Shown here: positions 8,776-18,213 of the stretch, piece by piece | Position numbering within the stretch: the stretch's first letter is position 1 | Layout of the letters: each line of letters starts with the position of its first letter | NCBI GenBank assembly: GCA_943789485.1 | Contig: CALSUH010000028.1 | Location: 1 to 64,000 of the forward strand | Reading direction: 5' to 3' | DNA from: an uncultured Pseudomonadales bacterium | Lineage (GTDB): Bacteria; Pseudomonadota; Gammaproteobacteria; Pseudomonadales; Pseudohongiellaceae | DNA: 64,000 bases | Notes under the pieces: model-generated | What the model was told of the DNA's origin: nothing | Database searches by the model: none | The model's input: the letters and a program-made list of their open reading frames with translations, nothing else | Translations under genes and position numbers: made by a program

Positions 8776-9609
8776 CTATTTTTGCTGTATTTGATTGCCG
8801 CAGTATTTGCAGTGGCGCGCATCTAAGTCATGCTCCGTTGCCTTGCAGCTTGCGCATTCGCTACTGTGTTTTTTAGGTGTTTTTTCGCGACCCTGAACCT
8901 GCTGCATGAGCTCTGCGCCGATTATACCTGTTGGAACGGCAATGATGGCGTAACCGCAAATCATAGCGATTGCTGCAATGAATTGCCCAAGTGGAGTTTG
9001 CGGCGCAACGTCGCCATAGCCAACGGTGGTGATGGTTACGATAGCCCAATAGATTGATTCTGGAATGCTATCAAAGCCATTTTCCCCTCCCTCTATGATG
9101 AACATGAGCGTGCCGAAGATAATGATGAGGGTGACTACTGAGAACAGAAATACGAAGATTTTGCGCCGCGCTAGCAGCAGTGCGGCGTACAGCATGTTCG
9201 CTTCACCCATGTAGCGAATAAGTTTTAAAATTCGGAATACCCGCAGTACACGCATAATGCGTATAACGATGAGATAAACCGCTGACGGATAGAAGAGGGC
9301 GATATAGGTTGGCAGTATAGAGAGTAAATCTACTACGCCGTAGAAGCTCAATATGTAAGCACGTTTATCGGGAGTGCTATACAGTCGCAGCACATACTCG
9401 ACAGTAAACAGAAGAGTAAAGATTAACTCGAATTGATAGAGCAGTTCTCCATAGTGAGCATGCACAGAGGCTATCGAATCAAGGAGCACGGCTGAGACAC
9501 TGATGATTATCAGCAGCATCAGAAGAATATCAAACCACCTGCCAGCCTTCGATTCGTAGCCGAAAATCACTTCATAGATTTTCTTCTGTACAACGCTCTG
9601 GCTATTCAA
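8776..9609 (-). CDS. voltage-gated potassium channel with C-terminal zinc ribbon
   Basis: A 277-residue six-helix channel starting at TTG 9609. S4 is visible as the Arg-rich stretch RIMRVLRVFRILKLIR (about 118-133). The pore helix and selectivity filter TTVGYGD lie at about residue 195, followed by S6. After S6, the tail carries two Cys-x2-Cys pairs (CASC and CKYC) about 17 residues apart, a small zinc ribbon expected to lie in the cytosol. It follows the acyl-CoA dehydrogenase stop by 7 nt and is probably co-transcribed with it. It should conduct K+ across the inner membrane; the zinc module may gate or assemble it (inference). Confidence 0.9.
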   Translation of the reverse strand: MNSQSVVQKKIYEVIFGYESKAGRWFDILLMLLIIISVSAVLLDSIASVHAHYGELLYQFELIFTLLFTVEYVLRLYSTPDKRAYILSFYGVVDLLSILPTYIALFYPSAVYLIVIRIMRVLRVFRILKLIRYMGEANMLYAALLLARRKIFVFLFSVVTLIIIFGTLMFIIEGGENGFDSIPESIYWAIVTITTVGYGDVAPQTPLGQFIAAIAMICGYAIIAVPTGIIGAELMQQVQGREKTPKKHSSECASCKATEHDLDARHCKYCGNQIQQK

Positions 9610-9616
9610 GGTCTAC

Positions 9617-10765
9617 CTACTGTGCGTCCCTGATCATATTGCGAGCGATGATGATTTGTTGAATCTGGCTGGTGCCTTCGTACAGCCGGAACAGGCGAAC
9701 ATCGCGATAGAATCTTTCTACTGCATACTCTGACATATAGCCTGCGCCGCCATGTATTTGTACGGCACGGTCGGCAACTCGGCCAACCATTTCTGTCGCA
9801 AACAACTTACATGCGGAGGATTCGGTACTGACATTCTCGCCATTGTCTCGCTTGCGGGCCGTTTCTAAAATCATGCATTCGGCCGCGTAGGTTTCTGTCT
9901 GTGAATCGGCAAGCATCGCCTGGATGAGTTGCTGGTCAGATAGGGGTACGCCAAATTGCTTGCGCTGCATCGCATAGTCCAGTGCGTCTTTGATAAGGCG
10001 CTTGGCTACGCCAACGCTCACGCCTGCTATGTGCAGGCGGCCGCGGTCTAGCACTTTCATCGCGGTAATAAACCCCGTGCCTTCCTCGCCGATGATGTTT
10101 GCCGCGGGGACCGGGCAATCTTCGAAGATTACGTCGCAGGTCATGGAGCCAGATTGCCCCATCTTTTTATCGATAGGCCCTAAAGTGATGCCTGGCGAGC
10201 CTTTCTCTACTATAAAAGATGAGATGCCGCGTGCGCCTTTGATGTCAGGATTTGTTCGAGCCATGACGTTAAAGGTGTTGGCTACTGCCGCATTGGTTAT
10301 ATACCGTTTCGTTCCATTGAGTATGTAGTGATCACCCTCGCGCCTTGCGGTGGTTCTCAGTGACGCCGCATCAGAACCAGCTTCGGGCTCTGTTAGGCAG
10401 AAACAACTCACCCATTCACCGCTGGCATACTTGGGCAAGTATTTCTGTTTCTGTTCCTCAGTGCCGGCGAACACGATAGCTGCAGATCCGATGCCGTTAT
10501 TCGTTCCCAAGATAGAGCGAAAAGCGGGAGAGGTATGACCAAGCGCCATTGAGACGAGGAGTTCTTCCTCCATGGTCAGCCCCAGGCCGCCGTATTCTTC
10601 TGGAATGGTCAGGCCGAACAGGCCGAGGTTCTTCATCTCTTCGAGTAGCGTCTCAGATAGTTTCCCCTCTTCGGCCATTTGGTTTTCGGCGGGGATCAAT
10701 CTCTCGCTCACGAAGCGTTCGACTAGATCGACCAGTTGTTTGAATGTTTCTGGGTCTCGTATCAT
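9617..10765 (-). CDS. acyl-CoA dehydrogenase (canonical catalytic Glu present)
   Basis: A 382-residue enzyme with all standard family features: CFCLTEPEAGSDAASL (about 127-142), NGTKRYITN, RKQFGVPLSDQQLIQAML, and QIHGGAGYMSEY. It ends LYEGTSQIQQIIIARN, where the Glu in YEGT is the MCAD-type catalytic base. It oxidises an acyl-CoA to the 2-enoyl-CoA, passing electrons to ETF. Unlike the four paired homologues in this window, it should be a self-contained homotetramer. The start at ATG 10765 has only a weak ribosome site. The K+ channel gene follows in the same direction. Confidence 0.93.
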   Translation of the reverse strand: MIRDPETFKQLVDLVERFVSERLIPAENQMAEEGKLSETLLEEMKNLGLFGLTIPEEYGGLGLTMEEELLVSMALGHTSPAFRSILGTNNGIGSAAIVFAGTEEQKQKYLPKYASGEWVSCFCLTEPEAGSDAASLRTTARREGDHYILNGTKRYITNAAVANTFNVMARTNPDIKGARGISSFIVEKGSPGITLGPIDKKMGQSGSMTCDVIFEDCPVPAANIIGEEGTGFITAMKVLDRGRLHIAGVSVGVAKRLIKDALDYAMQRKQFGVPLSDQQLIQAMLADSQTETYAAECMILETARKRDNGENVSTESSACKLFATEMVGRVADRAVQIHGGAGYMSEYAVERFYRDVRLFRLYEGTSQIQQIIIARNMIRDAQ

Positions 10766-11180
10766 TTAATTTTTGCCTGAGTTCTTGAATTAGTCGTGTA
10801 GCCAAAATCTGAGCAACTTCGCCCTTGTGGTGTGATTGTATCGCAGGGACTGAATGCTCAGGAGGTATCGGCTTTAAACTAGCATAATTATTTGCTGGAA
10901 GCGACTGCATGCGGCGTAATTGCTGGAGTTCAGCCTAATACCCTAGGCCGAATGGCTATGCTAGAATGACCGACCTCGGGTCTGTAATAGGGGTATTTAC
11001 CGCGGCACAGAGAGGTTTGGAATTGGATTCAGGAGAGCCAATACCAAAAGAGCGAGTGAGCCTAATGGCCTCGCATTAATTATAATAGAAGTAGATAAGT
11101 TTCAGTAAGAATGAGCTGTAGTTGATTCTGTCCTAAAACTATTCCCCTACCTACCTACGAAAACAGAGTGAGAGTGAAAC
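10766..11180. other. intergenic region between divergent fatty-acid genes
   Basis: This 415-bp spacer should carry promoters for the minus-strand dehydrogenase and the plus-strand thiolase operon. A TATAAT box lies at 11081-11086, about 95 bp before the thiolase start, without a convincing -35. No RNA gene or repeat is recognised. Confidence 0.4.
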
Positions 11181-12401
11181 ATGCTTGATAATTTTCAGCG
11201 CGATGCATTTATCTATGACGGTGGTCGTACCGCCTTCGGTCGACATGCCGGTGCGCTTTCTCCAATTCGTCCAGATGATTTACTAGCCCATGCAATCAAA
11301 TCGGTTGTTGAGCGAAATGCCTTCGAAGCAGTTGCCTATGAAGATGTCATCATGGGAAATACCAATGGCGCTGGTGAAGACTGCCGCAATGTTGCGCGCT
11401 TTGCTTCACTGCGAGCTGGTATGCCAACGTCCGTTGCCGGATTAACTGTGAATAGGCTTTGTGGCTCGGGTTTAGCGGCAACGTTAGATGCGGCCAGGGG
11501 AGTCAAAGCCGGCGAGGGCGAATTATTTCTCGCAGGCGGCGTTGAGTCCATGAGCCGTGCGCCAATCGTTATGTCCAAGGCGCACACCGCATTCGATCGC
11601 GGGCAGCAAATCGCAGACAGCACTCTAGGTGCACGATTCACAAACCCCGCGTATGCAGCCGAGTTCGGAAACGACACGATGCCACAGACAGCAGATAATA
11701 TTGCTAGCGATCTGGATATCTCCAGAGAAGACAGCGATATCTTCGCCGCTGCCTCTCAGGCCAAGTACGAGGCAGCTCGAGCCGACGGTTTTTTCAAGGA
11801 TGAGATCATAGCTATCGACGTGCCCCAAGGCCGAAAGAAGCCGGATTTGACGGTCGATGCCGATGAGCATCCACGACCATCTTCTTCTCTCGCAGCTCTG
11901 GCTGGGCTGCGTTCACTTTCTGCTGATGGCGTGGTCACTGCAGGCAGTGCGAGTGGTATTAATGACGGGGCGGCAGCACTTATTGTGGGCAGTGCCGCTA
12001 TTGGCGAAAAATATTCTGTCAAGCCGCGCGTTCGCATCGTCGCAGGTGCGGTTGCCGGTGTTGAGCCGCGAGTCATGGGGCTAGGCCCGGTGTTCGCAAT
12101 TCGCAAGGCACTGGCGCGTGCAAACTTAGAACTTAAGGATATGGATATCATTGAGATCAACGAGGCATTCTCAGCGCAGGTTCTGGGTTGCCTGAAGGTG
12201 TTGGAAGTCGATTTTAGTGACTCGCGTGTAAATCCAAATGGTGGCGCGATAGCGTTGGGGCACCCATTGGGAGCATCAGGTGCGAGAATCGCTATTACCG
12301 CGATGCGTCAGCTCGAAAGAACCGGTGGCCGTTATGCAGCTATAAGTCTGTGTATCGGAATCGGCCAGGGTGTTGCCGCGATTATTGAGCGAGTCGACTA
12401 G
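11181..12401 (+). CDS. acetyl-CoA acyltransferase (thiolase)
   Basis: A 406-residue thiolase from ATG 11181. The acyl-accepting Cys is in VNRLCGSGLAATLDA (Cys about 95). The second active-site elements are NEAFSAQV (about 328), GGAIALGHPLGASGARI (His about 357) and the C-terminal LCIGIGQG, with CIG where most relatives have CGG or CIGGG. It cleaves 3-ketoacyl-CoA to acetyl-CoA and a shortened acyl-CoA. It lies 72 bp upstream of the FadB-like multienzyme, so the two form the core of a beta-oxidation operon (a FadA role). FadA versus PcaF-type specificity is not resolved by eye. Confidence 0.92.
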   Translation: MLDNFQRDAFIYDGGRTAFGRHAGALSPIRPDDLLAHAIKSVVERNAFEAVAYEDVIMGNTNGAGEDCRNVARFASLRAGMPTSVAGLTVNRLCGSGLAATLDAARGVKAGEGELFLAGGVESMSRAPIVMSKAHTAFDRGQQIADSTLGARFTNPAYAAEFGNDTMPQTADNIASDLDISREDSDIFAAASQAKYEAARADGFFKDEIIAIDVPQGRKKPDLTVDADEHPRPSSSLAALAGLRSLSADGVVTAGSASGINDGAAALIVGSAAIGEKYSVKPRVRIVAGAVAGVEPRVMGLGPVFAIRKALARANLELKDMDIIEINEAFSAQVLGCLKVLEVDFSDSRVNPNGGAIALGHPLGASGARIAITAMRQLERTGGRYAAISLCIGIGQGVAAIIERVD

Positions 12402-12473
12402 GGATAAGCAGGAATAAATAAAAAGTAGTGAGTAGTACCCCTTACACACATATCAGTAACACAGGAATTAAAC

Positions 12474-14579
12474 ATGTCGAATGTCGTTAGTTATGAATTA
12501 GTTGGAAATATTGGCGTAATTAGTGTCAACAGCCCGCCGGTGAATGCACTCTCACAAGCAGTGCGCGAGGGCATCTTAAATGCAGTACATGCTGCAGCCG
12601 AAGATGCATCTGAGGCGGTGGTGCTGTGCTGTGAGGGCCGAACCTTTATCGCAGGCGCGGACATCACAGAGTTTGGCAAGCCGCCGATGGAGCCTGGTTT
12701 ACCAGAAGTGCTCTCTGCCATAGAGAATTCATCGATACCAGTAATCGCTGCTATTCATGGCACGGCGCTGGGCGGTGGATTTGAAGTTGCTCTTGCTTGT
12801 CACTACCGCTGCGCTATTGCGTCAGCAAAGGTAGGCTTGCCTGAGGTTAAGTTAGGCCTTCTTCCAGGTGCCGGCGGAACACAGCGTGTACCCCGATTAG
12901 CTGGGGTGAAGGTAGCACTTGATATGATCACCACTGGCAACCCGATTGCGGCGGCGAAGGCAAATAGCATGGGCTTAGTGGATGAAGTCGTTGAAGGGAA
13001 TGATCTGCGCGCGGCAGCGATTAAGTATGCAAATGATCTGGTGGTCTGCGGCGCTCCATTAAAGAGAGTTCGCGACATTACTATCGATGCTTCAACTATT
13101 GAGCCAGGTTTCTTCGACGCAGCTAGAAAGAAGCTTGCCCTGCGCGCCCGTGGGCAGATAGCTCCAGATAAGATCGTGTCGTGCATTGAAGCCGCGGTGA
13201 ATCTGCCAATGGATGAAGGCTTAGAGCGAGAGCGAGAATTGTTCCGTGAATTGGTAACCTCTCCAGAGTCTGCCGCTATGCGCCATATCTTCTTTGCCGA
13301 GCGTCAAGCTGCGAAGATTAAAGACCTGCCTAAAGATACTCCGCTACGAGACATTAAGAAGGTTGCCATCATCGGCGGCGGCACTATGGGCGGCGGTATT
13401 GCCATGTGTTTCGCGAATGTAGGGATTCCTGTTGTCATGGTAGAGATCAATGACGAAGCGCTTGCGCGTGGCATGAAGATCATTCGCAAGAACTACGCTA
13501 TTACCGTGGCCAAAGGAAAACTTCCTGAGGACAAGATGGAGCAATTGATCAGTACAATTACTGGTACAACTGATTACGCAGATTTAGCCGATGTCGATTT
13601 AGTCATCGAAGCTGTTTTCGAGAATCTAGAGCTCAAGAAAGAGATTTTTGCGAAATTGGATGCAGTGTGTAAGCCAGGTGCAATCCTAGCGACAAACACT
13701 TCTTATCAAGACGTGGATGCGATTGCCGCTGCTACTAAACGACCACAGGACGTGTTGGGCCTGCATTTCTTTAGCCCCGCTAATGTGATGAAGCTATTGG
13801 AAGTTGTTCGTGGCGAGAAGACTGCTGACGATGCCTTAGCAACCTCTATGAAAATCGGCAAAAAGATTGGCAAGGTATGTGCGCTATCAAGAGTGTGCTA
13901 CGGCTTCATCGGAAACCGCATGCTAGGTGGCTATGGCCGGGAGGCGCAGATGTTGCTAATGGATGGTTGTACACCAGTGCAGGTCGATTCAGCGCTAGAA
14001 AAATTTGGTATGGCGATGGGCCCTTTGGCTATGGGCGATCTAGCAGGTCTGGATGTTGGCTACAAGGCACGCGAGGGACGCACTGATCTACCTGACGACC
14101 CAAAACTCTATCGTATGGGTACGCTGCTAGTTGAGATGGGCCGGCACGGCCAGAAGACTGGCTCCGGCTTCTATAAATACGATCCAGAGACTAGGCGTCG
14201 TGAGTCAGACCCGGAAGTCGAGTCGATGATCAAGGAGGAGGCGGCGAAGTTAAATCTCGAGCAACGAGATATTTCCGACGAAGAAATTTTGCAGCGTTGT
14301 CTTTATCCGCTCATCAATGAAGGCGCACTGATCCTTGAAGAAGGCATTGCTCAGCGTGCTAGCGACATCGATGTTGTCTATGTGTTTGGTTATGCATTCC
14401 CAGCTGCTAAAGGTGGGCCAATGCACTATGCCGATCAAGTCGGGCTGAAGAATGTCTACGATAAGATCTGTGAGTTCAGAGAGCGCGATGGCGAGATGTA
14501 TTGGAAGCCAGCTCCGCTATTAGAAAAATTAGCGAAAGAAGGAAAGACGTTCGCGCAGTGGGAACCGGATAATGGATAG
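12474..14579 (+). CDS. 3-hydroxyacyl-CoA dehydrogenase/enoyl-CoA hydratase multienzyme (FadB/FadJ-like)
   Basis: A 701-residue fusion. Residues 1-190 are crotonase-like: FIAGADITEFG oxyanion loop, GTALGGGFEVALACHYR, and LPEVKLGLLPGAGGTQRVPR with the catalytic Glu pair. Residues 295-480 are the NAD-binding 3-hydroxyacyl-CoA dehydrogenase: IIGGGTMGGGIA Rossmann loop, TNTSYQ, GLHFFSPANVMKLLEVV with the catalytic His. The C-terminal helical domains follow (GFIGNRM, GPLAMGDLAGLD, and a repeat at about 600-690). It hydrates enoyl-CoA and oxidises the hydroxyacyl-CoA. Length matches short FadJ-like enzymes. It is probably co-transcribed with the upstream thiolase. Confidence 0.94.
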   Translation: MSNVVSYELVGNIGVISVNSPPVNALSQAVREGILNAVHAAAEDASEAVVLCCEGRTFIAGADITEFGKPPMEPGLPEVLSAIENSSIPVIAAIHGTALGGGFEVALACHYRCAIASAKVGLPEVKLGLLPGAGGTQRVPRLAGVKVALDMITTGNPIAAAKANSMGLVDEVVEGNDLRAAAIKYANDLVVCGAPLKRVRDITIDASTIEPGFFDAARKKLALRARGQIAPDKIVSCIEAAVNLPMDEGLERERELFRELVTSPESAAMRHIFFAERQAAKIKDLPKDTPLRDIKKVAIIGGGTMGGGIAMCFANVGIPVVMVEINDEALARGMKIIRKNYAITVAKGKLPEDKMEQLISTITGTTDYADLADVDLVIEAVFENLELKKEIFAKLDAVCKPGAILATNTSYQDVDAIAAATKRPQDVLGLHFFSPANVMKLLEVVRGEKTADDALATSMKIGKKIGKVCALSRVCYGFIGNRMLGGYGREAQMLLMDGCTPVQVDSALEKFGMAMGPLAMGDLAGLDVGYKAREGRTDLPDDPKLYRMGTLLVEMGRHGQKTGSGFYKYDPETRRRESDPEVESMIKEEAAKLNLEQRDISDEEILQRCLYPLINEGALILEEGIAQRASDIDVVYVFGYAFPAAKGGPMHYADQVGLKNVYDKICEFRERDGEMYWKPAPLLEKLAKEGKTFAQWEPDNG

Positions 14580-14646
14580 AACTGCTAGTTAAGGAGTTTC
14601 AAACGTTCATTATCAATTAAATGGGTTTATTAAAAGAGACTACAAC

Positions 14647-15687
14647 ATGATTTCATATCAAACGGCTTCGCCCGGTGCGGCTCTGGTAGCAGTAGAATCC
14701 CAGACGCCTGTCCCTCAAGGTACCGAGGTGTTGGTTAAAACAATCGCCTGTGGTGTATGCCACTCCGATATACACCTGCACGATGGTGTTTTTGATCTTG
14801 GCAACGACAAGCAACTTAACGTTGGCCGGCAGGGCATGGTGCTGGGTCATGAGATATTTGGAGAAGTTGTCGCTATGGGGCCTGATGCTCAGGGCGTACA
14901 GGTTGGTGATCGCCGGGTAGTTTATCCTTGGATAGGTTGTGGCGAATGTGCAGCTTGCCAACGCGGTGAAGAACAGCTCTGTACGCCAGGTCGCGCTCTA
15001 GGCATCGCAGTCAACGGCGGCTTCGCTGATCATGTAATTATTCCTCACAGTCGTTATTTGTTCGACAAAGGGAATGTGTCTGATTCTCTGGCAGCAACCT
15101 ATGCCTGTTCCGGTCTCACAGCTTATAGTGCTTTAAAGAAAGTTGGCGAGATTCATTCTGATGACGCCGTGGTCATCATCGGTGCTGGTGGCGTGGGTAT
15201 GATGGCAATTCAGATCGCGATCTCATCCATGGGTATCGATCCGATTGTTGTCGATATCGACGAGTCAAAGCTAGCAGCAGCGCGGGAGCTTGGCGTAACA
15301 CGTACATTTAATTCTTCAGATCCGCAGACTGTGAAAGCGCTTCGTAAGGCAACCGGCGGTGCGTTCGCGGTGCTAGACTTCGTTGGCGCAGAAGCGTCGG
15401 TGAATTATGGCCTAGGCTGCCTGCGTAAGGGCGGCATGTTGGTCATCGTCGGGCTCTTTGGCGGCGCATTAAATATGCCTATCCCATTCATACCGATGAA
15501 TGCGCGCGTTATTCAAGGCAGCTACGTGGGAACGCTGCAAGATATGAGTGAGCTCATGGAGTTGGTGCGCGCGGGTAAGATCGCACCAATCGAAATACAA
15601 GAACGAGCGCTGTCCGAAGTGTCTGCGGCATTAGCAGATCTTAAGGCGGGTAAGGTACAGGGGCGTCAAGTTCTGATTACTGGCTAG
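14647..15687 (+). CDS. zinc-dependent alcohol dehydrogenase (MDR family)
   Basis: A 346-residue medium-chain dehydrogenase. Catalytic zinc ligands are in CGVCHSDIH (Cys about 36) and GHEIFGEV (His-Glu). The structural zinc site is the Cys cluster GCGECAACQRGEEQLC (about 98-113). The nucleotide fold has VIIGAGGVGMMAIQ (about 178) with VVDIDESK, where the acidic residue suggests NAD(H). It probably oxidises a medium- or long-chain alcohol, which would link a hydroxylated substrate to the beta-oxidation genes on either side (inference). The hydroxylase candidate in this window is the CYP153-like P450 45 kb away. Confidence 0.9.
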   Translation: MISYQTASPGAALVAVESQTPVPQGTEVLVKTIACGVCHSDIHLHDGVFDLGNDKQLNVGRQGMVLGHEIFGEVVAMGPDAQGVQVGDRRVVYPWIGCGECAACQRGEEQLCTPGRALGIAVNGGFADHVIIPHSRYLFDKGNVSDSLAATYACSGLTAYSALKKVGEIHSDDAVVIIGAGGVGMMAIQIAISSMGIDPIVVDIDESKLAAARELGVTRTFNSSDPQTVKALRKATGGAFAVLDFVGAEASVNYGLGCLRKGGMLVIVGLFGGALNMPIPFIPMNARVIQGSYVGTLQDMSELMELVRAGKIAPIEIQERALSEVSAALADLKAGKVQGRQVLITG

Positions 15688-15743
15688 CTTTTTTGCGATA
15701 CATAAAAATCTAATTTTTAGATTGTATAGATAGGAGGATTGCC

Positions 15744-16973
15744 TTGCAGTCTCAACAAGAATTTAGAAGCCAGACCCGAACCTGGTTGGAGCAGAACTGC
15801 CCAGAGTCGATGCGAACCTCTATGGTACAACAGGAAGTTGTCTGGGGCGGGCGCAATGCTGAGTTTGCCAACCCCGATAGCGAAATTTGGTTGCAGCGGA
15901 TGGCACAGAAGGGATGGACCTGTCCTACTTGGCCTTCTGAATATGGGGGAGGTGGTCTAGACAAGGAACAGGCTATCGTATTGGGCGAGGAATTGGCGCG
16001 TATCAATGCTCGACCTGCGTTGAACAGCTTCGGAATCAGCATGCTGGGTCCGGTGTTGTTGGAATACGGCAATCATCAGCAGAAGCTGGAACACTTACCG
16101 AAGATCGTGCGCGGTGAAATTCGCTGGTGCCAGGGATATTCCGAGCCGGGCTCAGGGTCGGACCTTGCAAGCCTTTCTACCAAGGCAGAATTGCAGGGGG
16201 ATAACTACCTCATCAATGGCTCCAAGGTGTGGACGTCCTACGCCGACAAGGCCGATTGGATCTTCTGTCTGGTGCGCACCGACTTCGACGTCCCGAAGCA
16301 TTCAGGCATTAGTTTTATCTTGTTCGATATGGCCAGCGAAGGCGTATCAACTAAACCTATTCAGTTGATTAGTGGTTCGTCTGTGTTCTGCGAAACATTC
16401 TTTGACGACGTGAAAGCGCCCGCGAGCAACTTAGTAGGGCGCCTCAACGAAGGTTGGACCATAGCTAAACGTCTATTGCAGCACGAGCGCACGATGATTT
16501 CTGGTTTCGGTTTGAGCGCTGGCCAATCCGATAACGGTGGCACCACGTCTACCATTTCAAGCTTGGAGGGCACCGCCATGGACTATCGTGGCGATAGCAA
16601 AAAACTATCAGATCCGGTGCTGCGCGATCAGATTGCGCAATTCAAGATAGATGCCGATGCCTTCGCTCATACATCAAAGCGTTCAATAGAAGAATCCAAG
16701 CAAGGGCAGGGGCCGAACGCAACTTCCTCCATGCTGAAGAACTATGGCTGTGAATTAAACAAACGACGTTACGAATTAATGTTGCAGGCAATCGGAAGCC
16801 AGGGTCTAGGTTGGGAAGGCGAGGGCTTTAATGATGAGGAGTTGCAGTTGACTCGTGAATGGCTGCGCTCCAAGGCGAACTCCATCGAGGGAGGCACCTC
16901 AGAAGTACAGTTAAATGTAATAGCCAAGCGCGTGTTGGGCTTGCCAGATATTTTAAGCTTGGCGCAGAAATAG
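15744..16973 (+). CDS. acyl-CoA dehydrogenase, first subunit of a second pair
   Basis: A 409-residue protein starting at TTG 15744 behind TAGGAGGA. Signatures are WCQGYSEPGSGSDLASLST (about 129-147), VWTSYADKADWIFCLVRTD and a C-terminal IEGGTSEVQLNVIAKRVLGL. At the MCAD base position it has Gly (EGGTS), not the YEGT Glu. It resembles the first subunit at 1791, so the two pairs look like paralogous sets. A partner follows 43 bp downstream. The likely role is a heteromeric dehydrogenase of a large acyl-CoA; substrate unknown. It is flanked by an alcohol dehydrogenase and a beta-oxidation core. Confidence 0.9.
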   Translation: MQSQQEFRSQTRTWLEQNCPESMRTSMVQQEVVWGGRNAEFANPDSEIWLQRMAQKGWTCPTWPSEYGGGGLDKEQAIVLGEELARINARPALNSFGISMLGPVLLEYGNHQQKLEHLPKIVRGEIRWCQGYSEPGSGSDLASLSTKAELQGDNYLINGSKVWTSYADKADWIFCLVRTDFDVPKHSGISFILFDMASEGVSTKPIQLISGSSVFCETFFDDVKAPASNLVGRLNEGWTIAKRLLQHERTMISGFGLSAGQSDNGGTTSTISSLEGTAMDYRGDSKKLSDPVLRDQIAQFKIDADAFAHTSKRSIEESKQGQGPNATSSMLKNYGCELNKRRYELMLQAIGSQGLGWEGEGFNDEELQLTREWLRSKANSIEGGTSEVQLNVIAKRVLGLPDILSLAQK

Positions 16974-17016
16974 TCGTCTGCATCGAATGATGTTACTTGT
17001 AAGGAAGGTTTGAATA

Positions 17017-18165
17017 ATGGCGTTAGTGTTAAGTGAAGACCAGCAATTGTTGAAAGACTCGGCAAAGAATTTCTGCGAGCAAAATGCGCCAGTTTCAGTG
17101 CTAAGGGGACTGCGTGATAGCAAAGATGAGCAAGGCTACGACCAGATGATATGGTCGCAAATGATCGAGCTCGGTTGGGCAGGAATGGCTATACCAGAGG
17201 CCTACGGTGGGTTCGATTTTGGTTACGGCGGGCTTGGTGTTGTATTGGAAGAAACAGGAAAGACCCTAGTTAGTTCTCCGTTAATTTCCACTGTGCTAGT
17301 CGGGGCTACTGCTATTGTCCAGCTTGGGAGTGAAACACAGAAGCAAGACTTACTTCCGAAAATTGTCGCCGGTGAGCTACTCATAGCGTTAGCGCTCGAT
17401 GAACACACGAGCCACAAGCCAAGCAGGATAGCGACTACTGCAACGAAGATTGACGGTGGTTACTGTCTGAATGGCAGCAAAACGTTTGTCCTCGATGGGC
17501 ATATTGCGAACAGGCTAATTGTTGTTGCGCGAACATCCGGGGAGACTGATGGCGAGCAAGGGATATCGTTGTTTCTAGTTGATGCTAACGCCAAAGGACT
17601 TAACGTTGCTCGCACTATTATGGTGGATAGCCGTAACTCTTCAAATATTCAATTTAATAAGGTAGCCGTTGCCGAGGATGCTCTTCTTGGAGAATTGGGT
17701 CAGGGCTTTAATGGGCTGGATTCGGTGCTGGATATTGCTCGCATTGGAATCGCGGCCGAGATGTTGGGTAGCATGCAGGCGGTTTTCGAGAGCATTGTAG
17801 AATTCCTAAAACAGCGCGAGCAATTTGGTGTATTGATAGGCTCCTTTCAAGGGCTTCAGCATCGCGCCGCAGAGATGTACAGTGAGATAGAACTCTGTAA
17901 GTCAGCTGTTCGTGCGGCATTAGCTGGTCTGGATGACCCTGATACCACTCAGGCTGAAATTGCAGAACTCGCTAGCATGACCAAGGCGAAGCTCTCCGAG
18001 GTTTTTTTCCTCGTGAGTAACGAAGGTATACAAATGCACGGCGGTATAGGTATGACTGACGAATTCGATGTAGGCTTTTTCATCAAGCGTGCGCGAGTTG
18101 CGCAACAATTCTTGGGTGATGCTTCATTTCACCGAGATCGATACGCGACCCTAAACGGCTTTTGA
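17017..18165 (+). CDS. acyl-CoA dehydrogenase, second subunit of a second pair
   Basis: A 382-residue protein from ATG 17017 behind AAGGAAGG. It keeps the helical and beta domains (NGSKTFVLDGH, FLKQREQFGVLIGSFQGLQHR, MHGGIGMTDEFDVGFFIKR) but ends FLGDASFHRDRYATL, without the YEGT motif. It corresponds to the second subunit at 3045. Together with the preceding gene it should form the alpha/beta dehydrogenase unit. Downstream genes (2OG oxygenase onward) are unrelated in function, so the operon probably ends here. Confidence 0.88.
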   Translation: MALVLSEDQQLLKDSAKNFCEQNAPVSVLRGLRDSKDEQGYDQMIWSQMIELGWAGMAIPEAYGGFDFGYGGLGVVLEETGKTLVSSPLISTVLVGATAIVQLGSETQKQDLLPKIVAGELLIALALDEHTSHKPSRIATTATKIDGGYCLNGSKTFVLDGHIANRLIVVARTSGETDGEQGISLFLVDANAKGLNVARTIMVDSRNSSNIQFNKVAVAEDALLGELGQGFNGLDSVLDIARIGIAAEMLGSMQAVFESIVEFLKQREQFGVLIGSFQGLQHRAAEMYSEIELCKSAVRAALAGLDDPDTTQAEIAELASMTKAKLSEVFFLVSNEGIQMHGGIGMTDEFDVGFFIKRARVAQQFLGDASFHRDRYATLNGF

Positions 18166-18213
18166 GACTATTCGAAAATTTACCAGAGCTTATTCCTTAA
18201 TAGGAGTCTGAAG

